From contig JABYQU010000024.1 in NCBI GenBank assembly GCA_022264855.1, positions 124,001-188,000 of the forward strand: a stretch of 64,000 bases of DNA. Direction: 5' to 3'. The notes under the pieces were generated by a model that had not been told where the DNA came from, did no database searches, and saw nothing but the letters and a program-made list of their open reading frames with translations. Positions 34,484 through 48,400 of the stretch are shown here, one piece after another (position 1 is the first letter of the stretch; each line of letters starts with the position of its first letter). Made by a program: the position numbers and the translations under genes. This DNA is from Lenzites betulinus. Its lineage: Eukaryota > Basidiomycota > Agaricomycetes > Polyporales > Polyporaceae.

Positions 34484-37400
34484 GCACCACATGCCGTCGT
34501 AGCAGGGGGAGCCGTCTTCTTGAGGTGCGCGTCTAATCCCCCTCCCCTCCATCCATGCTGCAGTGCCACCATCGCGCTGCGCGCGCGCCTCCGCATGCCT
34601 CGTCAGCGGGGGCGCGGATACCGCCGCTGTCGCCGCACCTCTGCCGATTTCTCGCACACCATGACCAGACGTCGCTGACCTGACTCGTGCTTCCGTTCAG
34701 CAGACACCCGAAAACCCCCGATGTCGGTAGCCCGCCGCTAGGGCGCGCCGCTGACCCTGCTCCTTCGACTCCCCCCGCGCGCGGCGCATGTGTTATTGTA
34801 CATAGCTGTTCTCTCCCCTCTTTTTCCTGGTCATCGTTTCCCAGACGCACTCCGCCCCACCCCACCCTACCATCCTTTTGGTCAGCGCAGGATATTTGCA
34901 GCACCCACCGGCGACAGTCGTGCGCACACGCGCGGCCGCCCGTTGTACTCGAGGTCCCCATCTTGTATTGTTTGTTATCAGCTTTCTCTTGTGATTACAT
35001 ACCGCTGCCTCGCTGTTTCTCTGTCGGTGGTCGCGGCGCCGCCGCGCCGGTACGATACTGCGCAATGTACTCTCATAATGCACGCAGACTGCGACATAAT
35101 GGTGCACGGCCCCCGACTATCAGCAATATTGAGCAATATTGGGGGGCCTCGGGAGAGCGAATGGATATGTGGACAACGGCGCGATCTTGCGCCGATCATG
35201 CGCTGATCATGTTGGATTCCTCCGGGATCTGATTAAAGCCCACGGGCACATGGCCCGTGCATGCGCGGCGGCATGTGCATGTGCATTCACTCGATTCTAT
35301 GTGATGGCGGGCGCATATTCAGTAACTGAGTAGGTATCGACGCAGGCCTGGGGGATAATACGCCGCACCCAGCCAGCTGGGGCCGGCTCGTTTGAGTTCG
35401 CTGCATCACGAACATGTCGTCGGGGGTTCCGAGAAGACGGGAGGTCCGACGCTACCCGTGCAGTGGCCCGAGTTTAGAGCGAGACCATATTCGAACTTCA
35501 AGTTCGAGTGACGGTAGTGCCAGTGGGGATCCGCCGCGCGAACTGGCAGCGGCACGGCGAGCGTAGTATGTATCACATAGCGCATGTCCACGTCCGTGCC
35601 AGACCCCGGTGCTGGGTGCGCCGCGGCGCGGAGGGGCGTTTGGGCTCTGGTTCTGGCATTGGCTCCGACCGTTGGAAGCCGGTGAACCCAAGTGTGTGCA
35701 TATTGCACGGAGGCTTCGCACCAGGCCCGGTGGTCACGCGCGCGCCCGGGGACTCTGGACGGTCGTGGCGAGGTTGCGGCGAAGTATGAGATCATCGCAT
35801 CTCCATCGCCGCGGGCGACCGCGTGTGTGGGTGCGGGTACGGACGATGGAAGCACTGGGAGCACCCGCGCGCGAGCTCGCCGGCTGGACCAGGGGTGATG
35901 ACGATGCTGGCGAGATCGCCACCGCCGGATGTGCGCCACGAAGGCGATGGAAACGTACGCGCGCGCGCGCTCGCGAAGGCCCGAGTATATCTATAGCCAG
36001 CTGCAGGCGTCCATACAGATGCGCGCCCGGCAGGCTGATGCCTGAGTTTGATTCCTGAAGCCTGAGGCCTGATTCCTGCGCGATGAGAGTACGTGGTGTG
36101 CGCATCTGACCGTACTTATCGCGACGTATCATCATCGCGCCCCCGCGCCCGCGTTCGAATGCGCGTCCGCGAGAGGGGCTCGCACGGATGACAGGCACAG
36201 CGCGGCCCATCGGAACGCTGTCCACCGTGCGCTGTCTGCCCCGCGTCACGTCAGCCCTGCGCGTGCCACTCGTACGTACACACCACGTACGGGTTTTAGC
36301 GTTCAACGTTCAACGTCCAAGCTCAACTTCACCGCTCGACGTCCGACGTTCGACGGCCGGCGGCTCGGGAAGCGCGACGTGCGCCGTACAGCAGCGCGCG
36401 ACGCCGTCCGACCCCTGGTGAACGCGCTGCCCCGTTGGGCGCGCGGGCGGCCGCGCGCGAGGGACCCCCACGCAGCTATCGCGGCGTGGGGACGGCAGGG
36501 GACGACGCCGCGGTAAAGGGCCCATGCCTGCTCGAGTGGGCGCGAAGCTTGCCTCCGGCCGGTATGCGCCCGCGTCCGTGGGATCACCGCCCGCCCGAAC
36601 GGGAGGCCTATTCACGGGACATTAAGCACGGGCTCCTCCGCGCGGATAGACTCTCGGCTGCACTCGCGGGGGGAACACCTGCGGCTGGGGTGCCTGGATA
36701 CTTGCGCGGGACACGGCGCAGGTAAGGGAGATGTCGTATTGGGTCGTGCGCCTTGGTTTTGGGCCCCGCGATACAAGGCGTGGGGCTTCTAGTGTGCGCT
36801 CGAGGGGACCTTCGGGTTGCGCCGCCTACGTATACGGAGAGCCGGGTGGGTGTGCGGCCAGATGGACAGCACAATCTCCACTCTTGCTGTCACCGGCCAC
36901 CCCGCGAGCTACGCAGAGTTCGAGCACGCTGTGGGCGGCCGCTTAATATAGCCAGCCATCGGCACGAACGAGGTGTTGCATTTGCATGCTGTACAGTCAG
37001 CCAGGTCGGCAGAAGCACAGAGCAGCGACCGGCGAGCGTGCGGGTGCCGTGTTTGAACCTTGCGGGGAATCCGGATGGCGACGGCGATGTCGAGGGCACC
37101 AGTCGTAGCACGGGGCGCGAGCGGTAAGCCACAATTGCGGACAGCGTCCGCGGGCTTGCGCAGCGAAAATTTTCGAGAGCCAAGTTTGCCGTGTGCCAGA
37201 GATGCCAGCGGAGTAGCGAGAGAGGCTGGCGAGAGGGCGTGCTGTCATCCGTGATCCGCGCGATGCAGAGACATAGAGGGCCAGTGGGAGGCGTGCTAAT
37301 GTCCGTGCTTGCCTCAGAATAGGAGAACGTGGGTACCAGCGTTGCCGAATGCACGTTATTCATCACTGGGTACTCGGGTCAAGCGAGATGCGGTTCCCAA

Positions 37401-37988
37401 TGAAACACGGAGAGCCAGTGAGACACGAGGAATGTGAGATGGGAGATGGGCTGTACGAGCTGGCGGGCGACGGTGGCGGAAGAAGACGTCAATCAGACAA
37501 AGGGACAAACAAGAGACGAAGCTGGAGGAAGATGGATGAGAACGCGGCGCAGCGCGTGTGGGCATCCGAGGCCACGTTCGCTCGCTCCGGAGCGCGACAA
37601 AGGCGAGAGGCAGTCTAGGGTTGGACACGGATCGCACAGCTCCACATTCTCGCTGGGGCAGACTAGAACAGATGGCCTGCGCAGCATCGCTTCGAAGCGT
37701 GGAGGGCGTCAACGTGGTAGTGCGCAGCTCGTGGACCCCGCGCCCGAGGGAAGGAAATCGGTGCATGTCTGGTTATAGAAGATGGGAGTGAGAATGCCAA
37801 GATGGCGGAAGCGTAAGCATACAGGAGACTGAACCAGGAAAGGGCGCACTAGCGCAGTCTTGGTATGTGAAACCATGTGCCCTACGTCGATGGCGAGCGC
37901 AGCATTCTTGAAACTGACACATAGCCCGTACGCATGTGCATATATGTGCATACCGTTACGCCGAACTCAGCGACCATATGGGTGGCGC
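34484..37988. other. CpG-rich gene-poor stretch
   Basis: About 3.5 kb, very GC- and CpG-rich around 35.4-37.2 kb, including an alternating CG run near 35957-35970. Many overlapping open frames on both strands arise from the base composition, and none carries a domain. A short motif, TTCAACGTTCAACGT, occurs at about 36301-36315. Confidence 0.45.
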
Positions 37989-38654
37989 TTAGTGCTGTTG
38001 AGTTCCCAGTGGCCCTGGTGCCGCCATGCCTTCGGTAGTCACCTTCAGAGGTACAGTATACCTGGCGATGCGTGTCAAGAAGGTTCTATCAGTACCGTCA
38101 TACACCTTTGCCAGGGGAACGATTGCCCGTATAAGCTCACGACGATTGATCATAGAAACGTCTGAAAGCTCAGGGTAAGCGCGGTGATATAGTAGAACGT
38201 AGAGTTGGCTCAAACACGGAAGTCCCAGATGGGCTTTGAGTTTTCCTCGACACTTCGGCCTATTGCGCTTCTGGGCTAAGTACAATGTGAGCGATTCCTG
38301 GACAGTGGAGGAGTCCGCGCTGCTGCCGCTACTTGCAGCTTTACAGGCACGATATCGTCTTTGAGCCGATCTCGTAGGCGGGTTTATACTCATAGGCTTT
38401 GACTTATGTTGCATACCCAGAGGGAAGGAACACAGTGGTCGCTTCGGTAGGTTGGCTTGGATGATACACTGGCCAAACCTGTTAAGAGCTATGAAGTAGC
38501 CATGGAAGTTAGCGAATCCCGCACGGGTAGCAGTTACCATGTTGTAAACTCGCCTGGCTGATTCTACCCCGAGCTCATCGCATTCGCAAGCTCTGGCTTT
38601 TAAGCCACAGCCTGAGATACCAGGGAGACAATTCCGTCTGTGGTCATCGATCAT
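37989..38654 (-). CDS. Orphan ORF, hypothetical
   Basis: Uninterrupted 221-codon frame from the ATG at 38654 (MIDDHRRN...) to a stop at 37989. It is long for chance in DNA of average composition, but no family, signal peptide or membrane helix is recognised. The sequence is rich in Arg, Ser and Leu with nine scattered Cys. It could be a remnant of a mobile element or a lineage-specific gene; it could also be accidental. Confidence 0.25.
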   Translation of the reverse strand: MIDDHRRNCLPGISGCGLKARACECDELGVESARRVYNMVTATRAGFANFHGYFIALNRFGQCIIQANLPKRPLCSFPLGMQHKSKPMSINPPTRSAQRRYRACKAASSGSSADSSTVQESLTLYLAQKRNRPKCRGKLKAHLGLPCLSQLYVLLYHRAYPELSDVSMINRRELIRAIVPLAKVYDGTDRTFLTRIARYTVPLKVTTEGMAAPGPLGTQQH

Positions 38655-38663
38655 GCGCTCCAA

Positions 38664-39468
38664 AGGTCACTTGAAGGTTGTAGAAGCCTGAGTGAACGTG
38701 CTACTTCACGAGCAATATTAGGAAATTAGTATCATGGCCAGTTGAGGTGACGAGGCGGTCTCAAAAGGCAGGCCTTTCACACTGTGCTGGAGATGGGGGA
38801 GGTCGAGTATAAGCCACCGTCGGCGTCTGCCGGCAGTTCGAAATCCGGAATTTCAGAGCGCTAACATAGGCGCCTAACGCTGCTGGCCTCTTTGCTCTCA
38901 ACCACCGTCCTCGATTCATGGACACACCTCACTCTGGCTGTCCGCCTGTGCCGTTGGCTGAGATTTGATGCTCTCGAGATATATCCTTTAACAATTGGAT
39001 CACTGCATCTAATAGGTCAAGCGCAACTCTGCGATTCGCATCCAGGAAGCTGCAGCATGGGCATTAGCTAGAGCTGTCCTACGCAGTGATCCTGCAACTG
39101 TTCCTTGGGTCTAAGTTGCAAGCCAATTCGTCCAGACAAGTCTTCATATACGAATTACTTTCCTCGAGCAGCGGTCCACGACCTTCTCCGGTTGATCGTG
39201 GACCATGGGCAGGCCGACGCTACAGTATCTCATCCACAGCGCCGACCTATTTTTGCTCGAAACATTCATTACTGAAGCACTTTGACCCTCGCAGCCCGCT
39301 CGCCTTTGGGTGGGCCTTTCGCTCTGCGCGTGGCTCGTTCCGCTGTCAGACATTCTCTCCCTCGCCCTTACACTTCGACAAGATGTATACATTAGATGAT
39401 AGGAAGAAATACAATACTTTTGTGGATGTCATCGACCGCTATGCTATACGTGATACTACAAGAAATGA
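38664..39468. other. Intergenic, 3' flank of midasin
   Basis: About 800 bp without a credible gene. A plus-strand frame at 39086-39556 overlaps the end of midasin antisense and carries no motif. The midasin 3' UTR should lie at the right-hand end. Confidence 0.45.
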
Positions 39469-42400
39469 CTACGCCTCCGCCACCCGCTCGAAGAACTGCT
39501 TCAGGGTGCCCGCGAGCACGTCCGGCAGCGCCTCTACGTTCCGCAACACGACGTAATACTCGAACGGGAAGGTGTCCAAATACCGCTCGACTTGGAGGTC
39601 CATTCGTCCGTCGACCATCTTGTACGCGACCTGGTTCATCGACAGGATCGAGTTCTCGCCCGCCCCGCTCACACCTGCGCCTTTGGCGTGCAGCGAGTCG
39701 AGGACGATGAAGACGACCATCACCCGCTGCTCCTCCGCGCGACGGAGCACCGTCCGCAGCCGCTCGTGGTCCTGGCAGATTCCGTCTGAGATGATGATCT
39801 CGAGCTGCCACAGGTCCGCGGCGGAAGACGAAGACGCGGCACGCCGCTCGCGCGCCTGCTCGAGCACAGTCAGACTCGTTTCAAGCAATGAGAGCACCTG
39901 CGTCGCCTGTTGGTCGAAGCGGAACGCACGCATGACGCGCGCCCCGGCCTGGTCTGTGAACGGGCCCGCGTCGAAGCCGTGCAGGACGTCCACGGCGGCC
40001 CCGAAGCGCGCGAGCGCGACGTCGCCGACCTCGAGTGTGCCGAGCGCGCGTGCAACGAGTGCGAGCGTCTGGAACGCGAGGTGCACGGAGTGTGACTCCG
40101 CCATAGAACGCGAGTCGTCGAGCGCGACGAGCACTTGATATTCGCGTGTGCTGGGCCGCGTGCGCCGGAGCCAGATCTTGTCCTTGGTGAACTCGGACGC
40201 GATGTAGGGGATGATCTTCTTCATGTTGAGCCGCTTGCCGGTGCGGTAGTCTCCCCGCAGGCGTGTCGCCATGGTGGGCTCCAAAATGAGCCGCAGCTGC
40301 TCGCAGAGCGCGTAGGATAGGTCGTGCGTGAGCGACTCGTACTTGCGCCACATGTCTTCGGCTTGGCTGGAGGGCTGTCCGTCGGCTTGCCATTGGCGCA
40401 GCGCGAGTTCTACTTCGTGTTGTACGGCATGTTCTTCTTCGTCTGTGGGGATCGGCTTGTCTGAGGAGAGTGGGTCGGCTGCATCTGCGGAAGGGCGTCC
40501 AAGATTCTGGGCATGAATCTCGTTCTGAGTGAGCGCGCTTTTCACGTCGTCGCCTACGGATTGGGATGTGGGCTCGGCATGCATGGCGGACTGAGGCGGA
40601 TGGGATGATGATTCGGGAGGGGTCTGAGGGGCATTTTCGTCGAGAGGAGGAATGAGATCCGACGGCTCCATGTCCTCGTCGAGGAACTTGAGCTCATTGA
40701 GTTTGGCGACATCCTCCTGCTGCGCTGGACCGAGAGCTTGCATCTCATCGGATCCCTTGTCTTCCTCAGGTCGGAGATACTCGAGCTGAGGCGCGCCGGA
40801 CGTGTCCATCTGCTGCTCCTGGCGCTCCTGTGGGCCTTCGCTCTCCAAGATCTCGTCCATGCGCTGGCTGATCTCCCGGAGCGCGTCGCCGATGCTGCGT
40901 AGAGGATTGTTCTGCAGGGGTTGAGTTTTCATCTGCGTCGGAGCTGCTCCTTGACGAGAGCGAGAGGATCCAGTGGTGTCTTTGCCCTCTTCGACCGACT
41001 CCGCTGAAGTTGTAGCAACCTCGGCATTCCTGCGGACGCATTCGTTAGTTTACTTACAGAATGAAACAAGTTGCAGAGAGACTCACGGTTCCTGAGGACG
41101 CTCTTCCTGTGCAGTAGCATCCTGCGCAGCTTCATCCCGCTCATCAGACTCTTCCTGACCTCCCGCTTCCCCTGACGCGGCTGAGCCTTTGCTGCCCTGC
41201 CCTTGATTGGTGTCGGCCATCGCTTGATCTCCAGATTCCCCGCTATCCTGTCCAGCTCCCGCATGAAGATCTCGCTGGGCGGTCGCGCCATCCACGACGT
41301 CTTCCGAGACGTTCTCCGGCTCTGGTGCACCTTCTGGAACTACCGTCGGGTTTTCTTCAACATCCATCGCATCGTCCTCCTCAGCACCCTCATCCACACC
41401 CTCACCCGGCTTCTCTTCTTCAGGCCCATCGAGGTCCTCTCTGACCTCGTCTTCCCTGCCTTCTTCATCTCCCATCTCGATATCGTCGTCCAATTCAGGC
41501 TCCTTCCCGCTCTCTTTGCTGAAGTCGAGGTCTTCGGGTAGGTCCAAAGTGTTTGCCTCGGGAACGAATTCGTCCAATGGCGCACCATCCTGTTGTTCTT
41601 GGTCCTGGTCCGCGTCCATCGCTTCGTCCTCCCCTGCATCCTCCGGTAATGGCTCCTCTCGTTCTTGCCCCGCTGTCCCCTCTTCCGGCGCTTGTTCCTT
41701 CTGCTTCTCTTTCTCCTTCGACGGCTGACGACCTTCGTCTTCCTTTGCCACCGTCTCAGACTCCTGCTTCTGCGTCGAATGATCCTCTGCCGTCTTCCCG
41801 CCCTCCTGCTTCGAGTCCTCCGGGCCACTCTCATCGCCCCAGAGCTTCTCGTCCACCGCTGACGGATCAGCCGCGTCAAGATCGCCCAGCTGGTCCTCGG
41901 GATCGACATCGCTCTCTGCATCGTCTTCCTCCTCCTCTTCGCCCTCCGTTTTTTCCACGTCCTGCATCTTCCCGCCGATGTCCTCGCTCATCTCGAGCGC
42001 GTTCCCTTCTTCCGCGCGCTCCACGTCGTCGTCTTCGTCCTCATCGCCCTGCAGCCCTTCGACCTGGCTCTCGTCTTCGATCTCCTTGCTCACGTTCTCC
42101 TTCCCTGCGCCCTCGCCGAGCCCGAGCCCGCCCGCGTCTTCCATGGCGCCGTCACCAGCCTCGGCCTCGCCCGCATCCGGGGGCTTGCAAAACCCGTCCT
42201 GCGCCACGGTACGTACGACGGTGCAGACGACATAGTCGAGCTTGAACAGCGACCTCGTCCACGCGCAGTGGTTGGATAACTGGACGCGCGAAAGTTCAAG
42301 GTAGGTGTCGAGGAAGGGAAGAACGCGCGCGAGCCGCGTGCTGAGCTCCGCCGGGGACGCGCGGACTGCGCGGTCGACGACGGAGGTGAGGAGGGAAGAG

Positions 42401-45400
42401 ACATCTTCCAGTCTCAGCGATCGCGTGACTTGGATGATGAGACGGTTGTAGTCCCGGAGGAAGCGGTCCTGCGTGTCGTACATGCCGGACTCGTCCTTCG
42501 CTGGTGGAGGTGGGATCGCGAGGATGCCCTGGGCGCAGCGCAGGAGGCGGTCGACTAGGTCCGCGGTGTTGTCGGCTGTCGCGTTGTTTGGAGCGTGCTC
42601 GAATCGCGCCGTGGAAAACGCTTCGCGTTTCACTAGCCAGTCGAGGACAGGCTTGGCAAAGAGTGCGATGATGTTGGGACCGTCGGACCATGCGCGCAGA
42701 AGCTCGCTCACAGTGCGAACGTGATCGAGAGCTTCTGCGAGTACGGTTGCCTCGTCTGTGATGATAGTGCAAGTTAGAAACACGATTACACATCAAGCGT
42801 TAGGAGCGAACATACCTTCAAGAAGGACAGGCGTAGAAGTCAGTTTTAGTGCCGTAGTCACGTCCACTACGCGAGCGAAGAGTGTCTTGGACGACGCGAT
42901 GGCAGCGGAAGCTTCATCCGCTACCGCAGGCAAGGTTTCCGTGTTCGACATCTCCGCGAGATACTGCCTCCAGGTTTCATGCATCTCCTCGAGGGCACTG
43001 ATGAGCCGGCCTAGGTCCTCCTTCATTCGGACGACACGAGTTTGCATGTCGGACCCACATGCGACGATGCCCGGGTGTTGTGATATCATGCACAGTCGCC
43101 TCATGACGTTCTGCAGTTGAACATGCTGCTCTGTAGCATCGACAAAGCTGGAGAAGACATGTAAGTAAAACCAACGCCAATTGAGATTGAGGTTCACGTA
43201 CCATGCTCGCGCCTCAATTGCCAGAGAGAACGCAGACTCTACCAAACTTGTTCCACGCTGCAATTCACGGGTCCCAATGTCCGGATTGTGGTTGGAAAAT
43301 GTGGCGCGGAGATCGGGGAGCAGCTTCGACAACCTGAGCAGGTACGTTTCACTCTTCTCGAACGGTGCGGGAGACGAGCGCGGGTCCGTGACGATGGGCT
43401 GCTCCCTCAGCCAACGCGCGTTGCTCTGCTGCTGGAGGACTTCTGGCTTCATATTCGTGGCCAAGCCTATCCGCTTGAGCTCCTTCAGCAAATCGCTCCA
43501 AGCCTTCCTCTTGCGTACGAGCATGGCCTTGTATGCCTTGTCCCGTTGTTCGCCTGTGATGTTGGCCGGAACGGAGGACGAAGCAAGCTTCTGCGACGTC
43601 GTGATGATTTCGGAGGAGAGATCTTCGACGTCAGCAGGAGAGAGAGAGCCGATTAAAGTGTTGATGCGGCCCTGCACTATGGATCGGTAGTTACGGAACG
43701 TCCGCTCGAGGTTGGCGAGATGATCGGCTTTTCCACAACCTTCAGAGAACGGAGGCAGGATCGGCGTGTCTTCCGTCAGGTGCAGGGAATCCGTATGAGG
43801 GGCCGAGCTCGACTCTTCGGAACCGGCTCCTCCGGGAAGAAGGAGAGGTGCGACGGGCTGACGAAGGATTTCTTTGAATTTGCGGACACACTTGTATAGC
43901 TGTCGATGCGTCTTCTGTGCACTCTGCTTGAGGGCATGCACGTTGATGTCCTTCCAGCTCGCAAGCTTGATGAAACCCCGAATCTCCTTCTCCAACACTT
44001 CTTGCTGAGTAGAAAGAGAGGAGGTGACACGTGAGTCAAACTGAGCGTAATACGCTCGTGTGGAGCGAAGGACACGACGGGCGCGCTGGAAGCCTATAGA
44101 GAGCGGTCCCGTCTGGGATATGCTCTGATGCGCGCAGTACGACTCGAAGGCTTGGAGGTAGTGAAGGCGTTGGGTGTACTGGCCTAGAGGAGTGGAGCCT
44201 ACGAACGTGTCAAGAAGCGGAACGAGTCCGTCCAGGTACTTCTCGAGAGCCCCTACTTCTCCATTGACTTCTTCCTGGACTGCGGACGCGACTCCTCGCA
44301 CGGTAGCCTCATAGAGTCGGAACCAGAATTCGGAGGCGCCTTCGGCGAATACCTCGGCCTGGGTACGCAGGAGTCCTTGCCACGATGCGAGCTCTAGACG
44401 ACGCCAAGAGACAACCAAGGCAGCAAGGTCATGCTGATATGCCTTGAGCGTGTTCTCCCTATTCGCGTACATCTCCCAATCCTCCATTTGAAGGAGAAGT
44501 TGCTCGATAGCGGAGAGCACCTTCGCAACCGGACTCAAGATGTCGAGACCCAGTATAGCGTCGCACCGAGTTTTGAGATGCTGAAGCACCATCTGCTCTG
44601 GCCATTCCTGAATGAGCACGACGAGACGAGCCACCATCTTGCGCAAGACATCAAGGCCCTTGTTGATCTCAGGAACGTTAGAGTCGGCGTAGAAGTTGAA
44701 TGGCTTCGTCCGGGCGGCGGGACTACCGCGTAGCTCGGATAGACGACCAAGAAGGAGCGAGATTTGATACGGCCGACTGAGCAAATCGAGCGTTTCCGGC
44801 AATTGCGATGTATGGGACGCGAGGAGTTCTTGAACTAGACTGTTCCTGACGCTCTGGTATTCGTTGACGGTACGGTGAAGAGTCGGCGAGAGCTGGTCAG
44901 ATCCAAAGAGGTAGTGATGGAGTATGGAGAGTCGCTTGACATCATCCGAATCGACGAGGGCTTTGGGTTTTCGCTGTGCTTGAGGGGCGGAGGAAGTCGA
45001 TTCATCGTCCAGAAGGTCACCGTATTCGGGGAAAAGCGCAAGGAACTCCCGCTCCTCTAACTCAGCATCGTTCTCGGGATCGCTAGACTCTGTCTTGTGT
45101 CGGTAGAGAGACTGTGCCTCTCGTTCCGCCTCCTCCGCTCTTGCTTTGTCGATGAGCCAGAGCCCAAGCGACTGTTCGTAGATCATCTCCAACTCGGGAA
45201 GACATGAATCAAGCTCGACACCCGATGCTACATCGGAAGCCGTGGCTGCAAGTTTGGACAAGACTAGCGAGAATGAGGTCGTCGACGTGGATGATACGTC
45301 TGCGCGGAGTACCTCGGATCCCTGGATCGACGGGAAGGCGACTAGAGACTTCACCACGTGGTCCACTTCAGGGACACTCAACGTCGAACTCGCATCTGCG

Positions 45401-48400
45401 ATGAAGCGCAAGCCAAGGCGCTGCTGGAGTAGCGCAACTTGGAGCGGACCATTGACATCGGCGAAGTCGGGGTAGACGCTGTCGAGTCGCTGAGAGAATG
45501 CTGCCGCTGAGTCTTGCACCATCTGCTCTCGGGTAAGTGCGGACGGCTCCCCCGACTCTAGAGCTGAGATGATCGCATCGGTTTTGGAAGGTGAAGCAGC
45601 CTGTTCCAAGTATTGTGCCACTTCAGTCCAGTAGGCTTGTAGTTTGATCATGTCTGTTCGTCCGTATGTCTCTGTGATTTCTGCGGGGATTTGGCTTTCG
45701 GCCAAGAGCAGCGCCCGCGACAGATACCTGATCGCTAGGTTGGTCCGTCTTCCTACAGTCCTGGCTTCATACTCGTGATGTAAGGACAGTTCATCGCGAA
45801 GCAGCGCGTGCTGTTCAGTCCAGAACCGATGGGAGCATTGTTGGATGGCGGCAGGGTCAATGGGTATATCGGGAACATACAGGTCAAGGAGGAACCTAGA
45901 CAGTCCTATCCAGCCTTGCCCCAAGATGAAATAGGAGTTTTCGTTGGCAGGAGTTGCAAGCGCGATGAGCGGAGCACGTAGATGTTCTTGATACACGCGT
46001 GAAATCCTCTCGTCTGTAACGCTTTCGAGGGATGCAATGATGTTGGGGATGTAGAGGTCGTTGATGCTGACCGGGATCTGCTGCCTCTCCTCTGCGGTAG
46101 CTCTGTCGTCTGATATGACAGAGACGACGATCTGGGGCCACGATTAGATAATAACTTGATTCATCTTCGGTAAACACGCACCGATAATACTGTGCGCCCT
46201 AGTACAGCCAGTAGTTGAGTCCATCGCGTGGTCTTCCCCACCAAGTTTCCCGAAAGCATTGTCAAACGACGAGCGAGTGATTGTTCATATTCGTCCAGCC
46301 TATTAAGTGGCCTGACGGTATCATCACTGGAAGATATTCAGACAAGTGAAGGCGGTTGTAAAAGCTGAATATGTACCACGAAAGAACGCTCTGAGACAGC
46401 TCGATGGGATGACACAGAGAAGATGGTCCACGGATCTGGAAGCAGCTCATAAATATATAACAGTATCCGTGTAACGGAGTGCGTACCGTGGAGCTGATGG
46501 ACGCTACCCAAGTGTCGCTCAACCAGTCTTGGAGCAGCCGTGTGTAGAGAGGCGTGATCCCTACACAACGTTGAGTAAAAGCCAAAAGATCGAGTGACGA
46601 GAACGTACGTTCACAGGCGTCAACCGCCCAATATAGCTGTTTGTATGCCGCCATTCTTGCCAGTGAGACCTTGCCGTCGGAACAACTGAGGTCTAGAAGG
46701 TCGTGCAGAACCTGCATCATAAGATCAGAACAACCCCCATATATTAAGGTGCAATGGGGTCGTACCGGCTTTGAAACTGTGTGGTTTAACGACACTGCGT
46801 ATAATGCCTGAAGTTGGACACTGATTTGTGCAAGCTCGATGGTAGCGGGGATGGGCGCTTCAGTGGACTTTGCTTCCATGACACGCTACGGTGGACGTTA
46901 GAGATTTCAGCATGTCCACTACACTGACTACTCACTTGTCGCACGTTATTTGTCAGCTGCCTAAGAGTGTCCCGATGTTCTTCTCCAGCTGTGCTCGATA
47001 GTGACGCCAGCGACATGAGGTCAAGTATTTGCGCCCGCAGTTCTACTTTCGTTCAGCTGCGCTCATCAGGGTATTATTGTGAAAACTCACTTGGGTCCGC
47101 GGTACCTGCGGCAAGATGACGATCCGCACACTCCAAGTCCAAGATTTGAGCATCACGCAATACAGTGGAAGGCTGAGGAGACATTTTCCTCCAGATATCG
47201 ATCAAGCCAGCCCCGGTCGAGAGTGAGACAACCTCTCTCAATCTGGCGACCCCGTGCGATAACTCGGTGAAGACAGGGTGTGAGTCGCGGAACCCGATCA
47301 CGATCTGTTCAATCCAATCGACAATCGCAAAGGCTAGAGAGAAATCGAACGCCCCTTCGACTTTGGTCGCACCCTGCAGGTAACGGCCCAATGCCACAAT
47401 CTTGATCAACGCGTCGACAACCTACGCCAACTATCAGAAATGGTTCTCCTTGTGAATCCCAGCGCAAACGTACCACATGTCCTGAGACGAAGTCAGGTTG
47501 TTGGAGGAAACCGGCGGACGACGTCTTGATAGTCACAACGAGTGCCTTGGCGTGAGCCGCCGCTTTATTCTCAGGACGCGCCTTGTCTAACCGCTTAGCA
47601 CGGCTCACTGCCGCTATTTGCTCCGCGCTCGTGGGCTGACTGTAATCCGATGTTGCAGCAGCAAACAAACGAAGGTACTGCAACACGACGAAGTTGTCCT
47701 CCTTCTCAACGTTCGCCGTCGCGGTTGCATCGACATAGAGCGGCTTACAATACGACATGAGCAACGCTAATCACTCACCTTGACGTATAACACTCACCTG
47801 CGCGAGCATCACGTCAGACGTGTTAGGGAATGGGTGACTGGTATTCTTCCGCAATTGAACGACAGTACGATATATGTCACTACAGTCTATCATGTCCAAG
47901 AACGCGCGTAGGTTGGAGGGGTTCGTTGATTCAGGATTGTCGCAGGACGGGAGGAGATGGGACAAGCGCGTAATGGCGTCCGGTATCACGTTTGTCGCCA
48001 TGTAGTACAATTGCGCACGTCTTGACGTTTCCGTACTCGGTGCCGAGAGAAACGATGCCCAAAGACCAGCTGCATGGCCGTTCACAGAGTCGCTCGTCAG
48101 CAGTCGATCAGAGTGCCAAGAGATTGAAGCCGGTAAGCCCGAAGGTGGGTCACAGAGCCCACGGCAGAGACGGGAGTGCAAGACAACAGGTCCTCTATAG
48201 TCAGCAGCGGGAAAGACAACTCTGGGCGAACAACACAAGTGATCGATGATTCGGCGACGGTCTTCCGCATTGAACGCAGTTGTGAGCGCAATCTCGATTC
48301 CGCGGTTTCGCATGGCCCGTGAAAGTTCTCCGTATTGACTGTCGGCGCACATGAAGAGCCGAAAGTCAGGATGCGGGTACAAGACTTGAACTTCTCCATT

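Noticed and set aside
35950..35975. Alternating CG run as a functional Z-DNA or origin element
   Set aside because: Short and in a generally CpG-rich stretch; nothing else supports a function.
39086..39556. 156-codon plus-strand ORF at the midasin 3' end
   Set aside because: No motif, and it runs antisense into the conserved midasin C-terminus.
41553..42245. 230-codon plus-strand Pro/Arg-rich ORF
   Set aside because: Antisense shadow of the Asp/Glu-rich segment of midasin.
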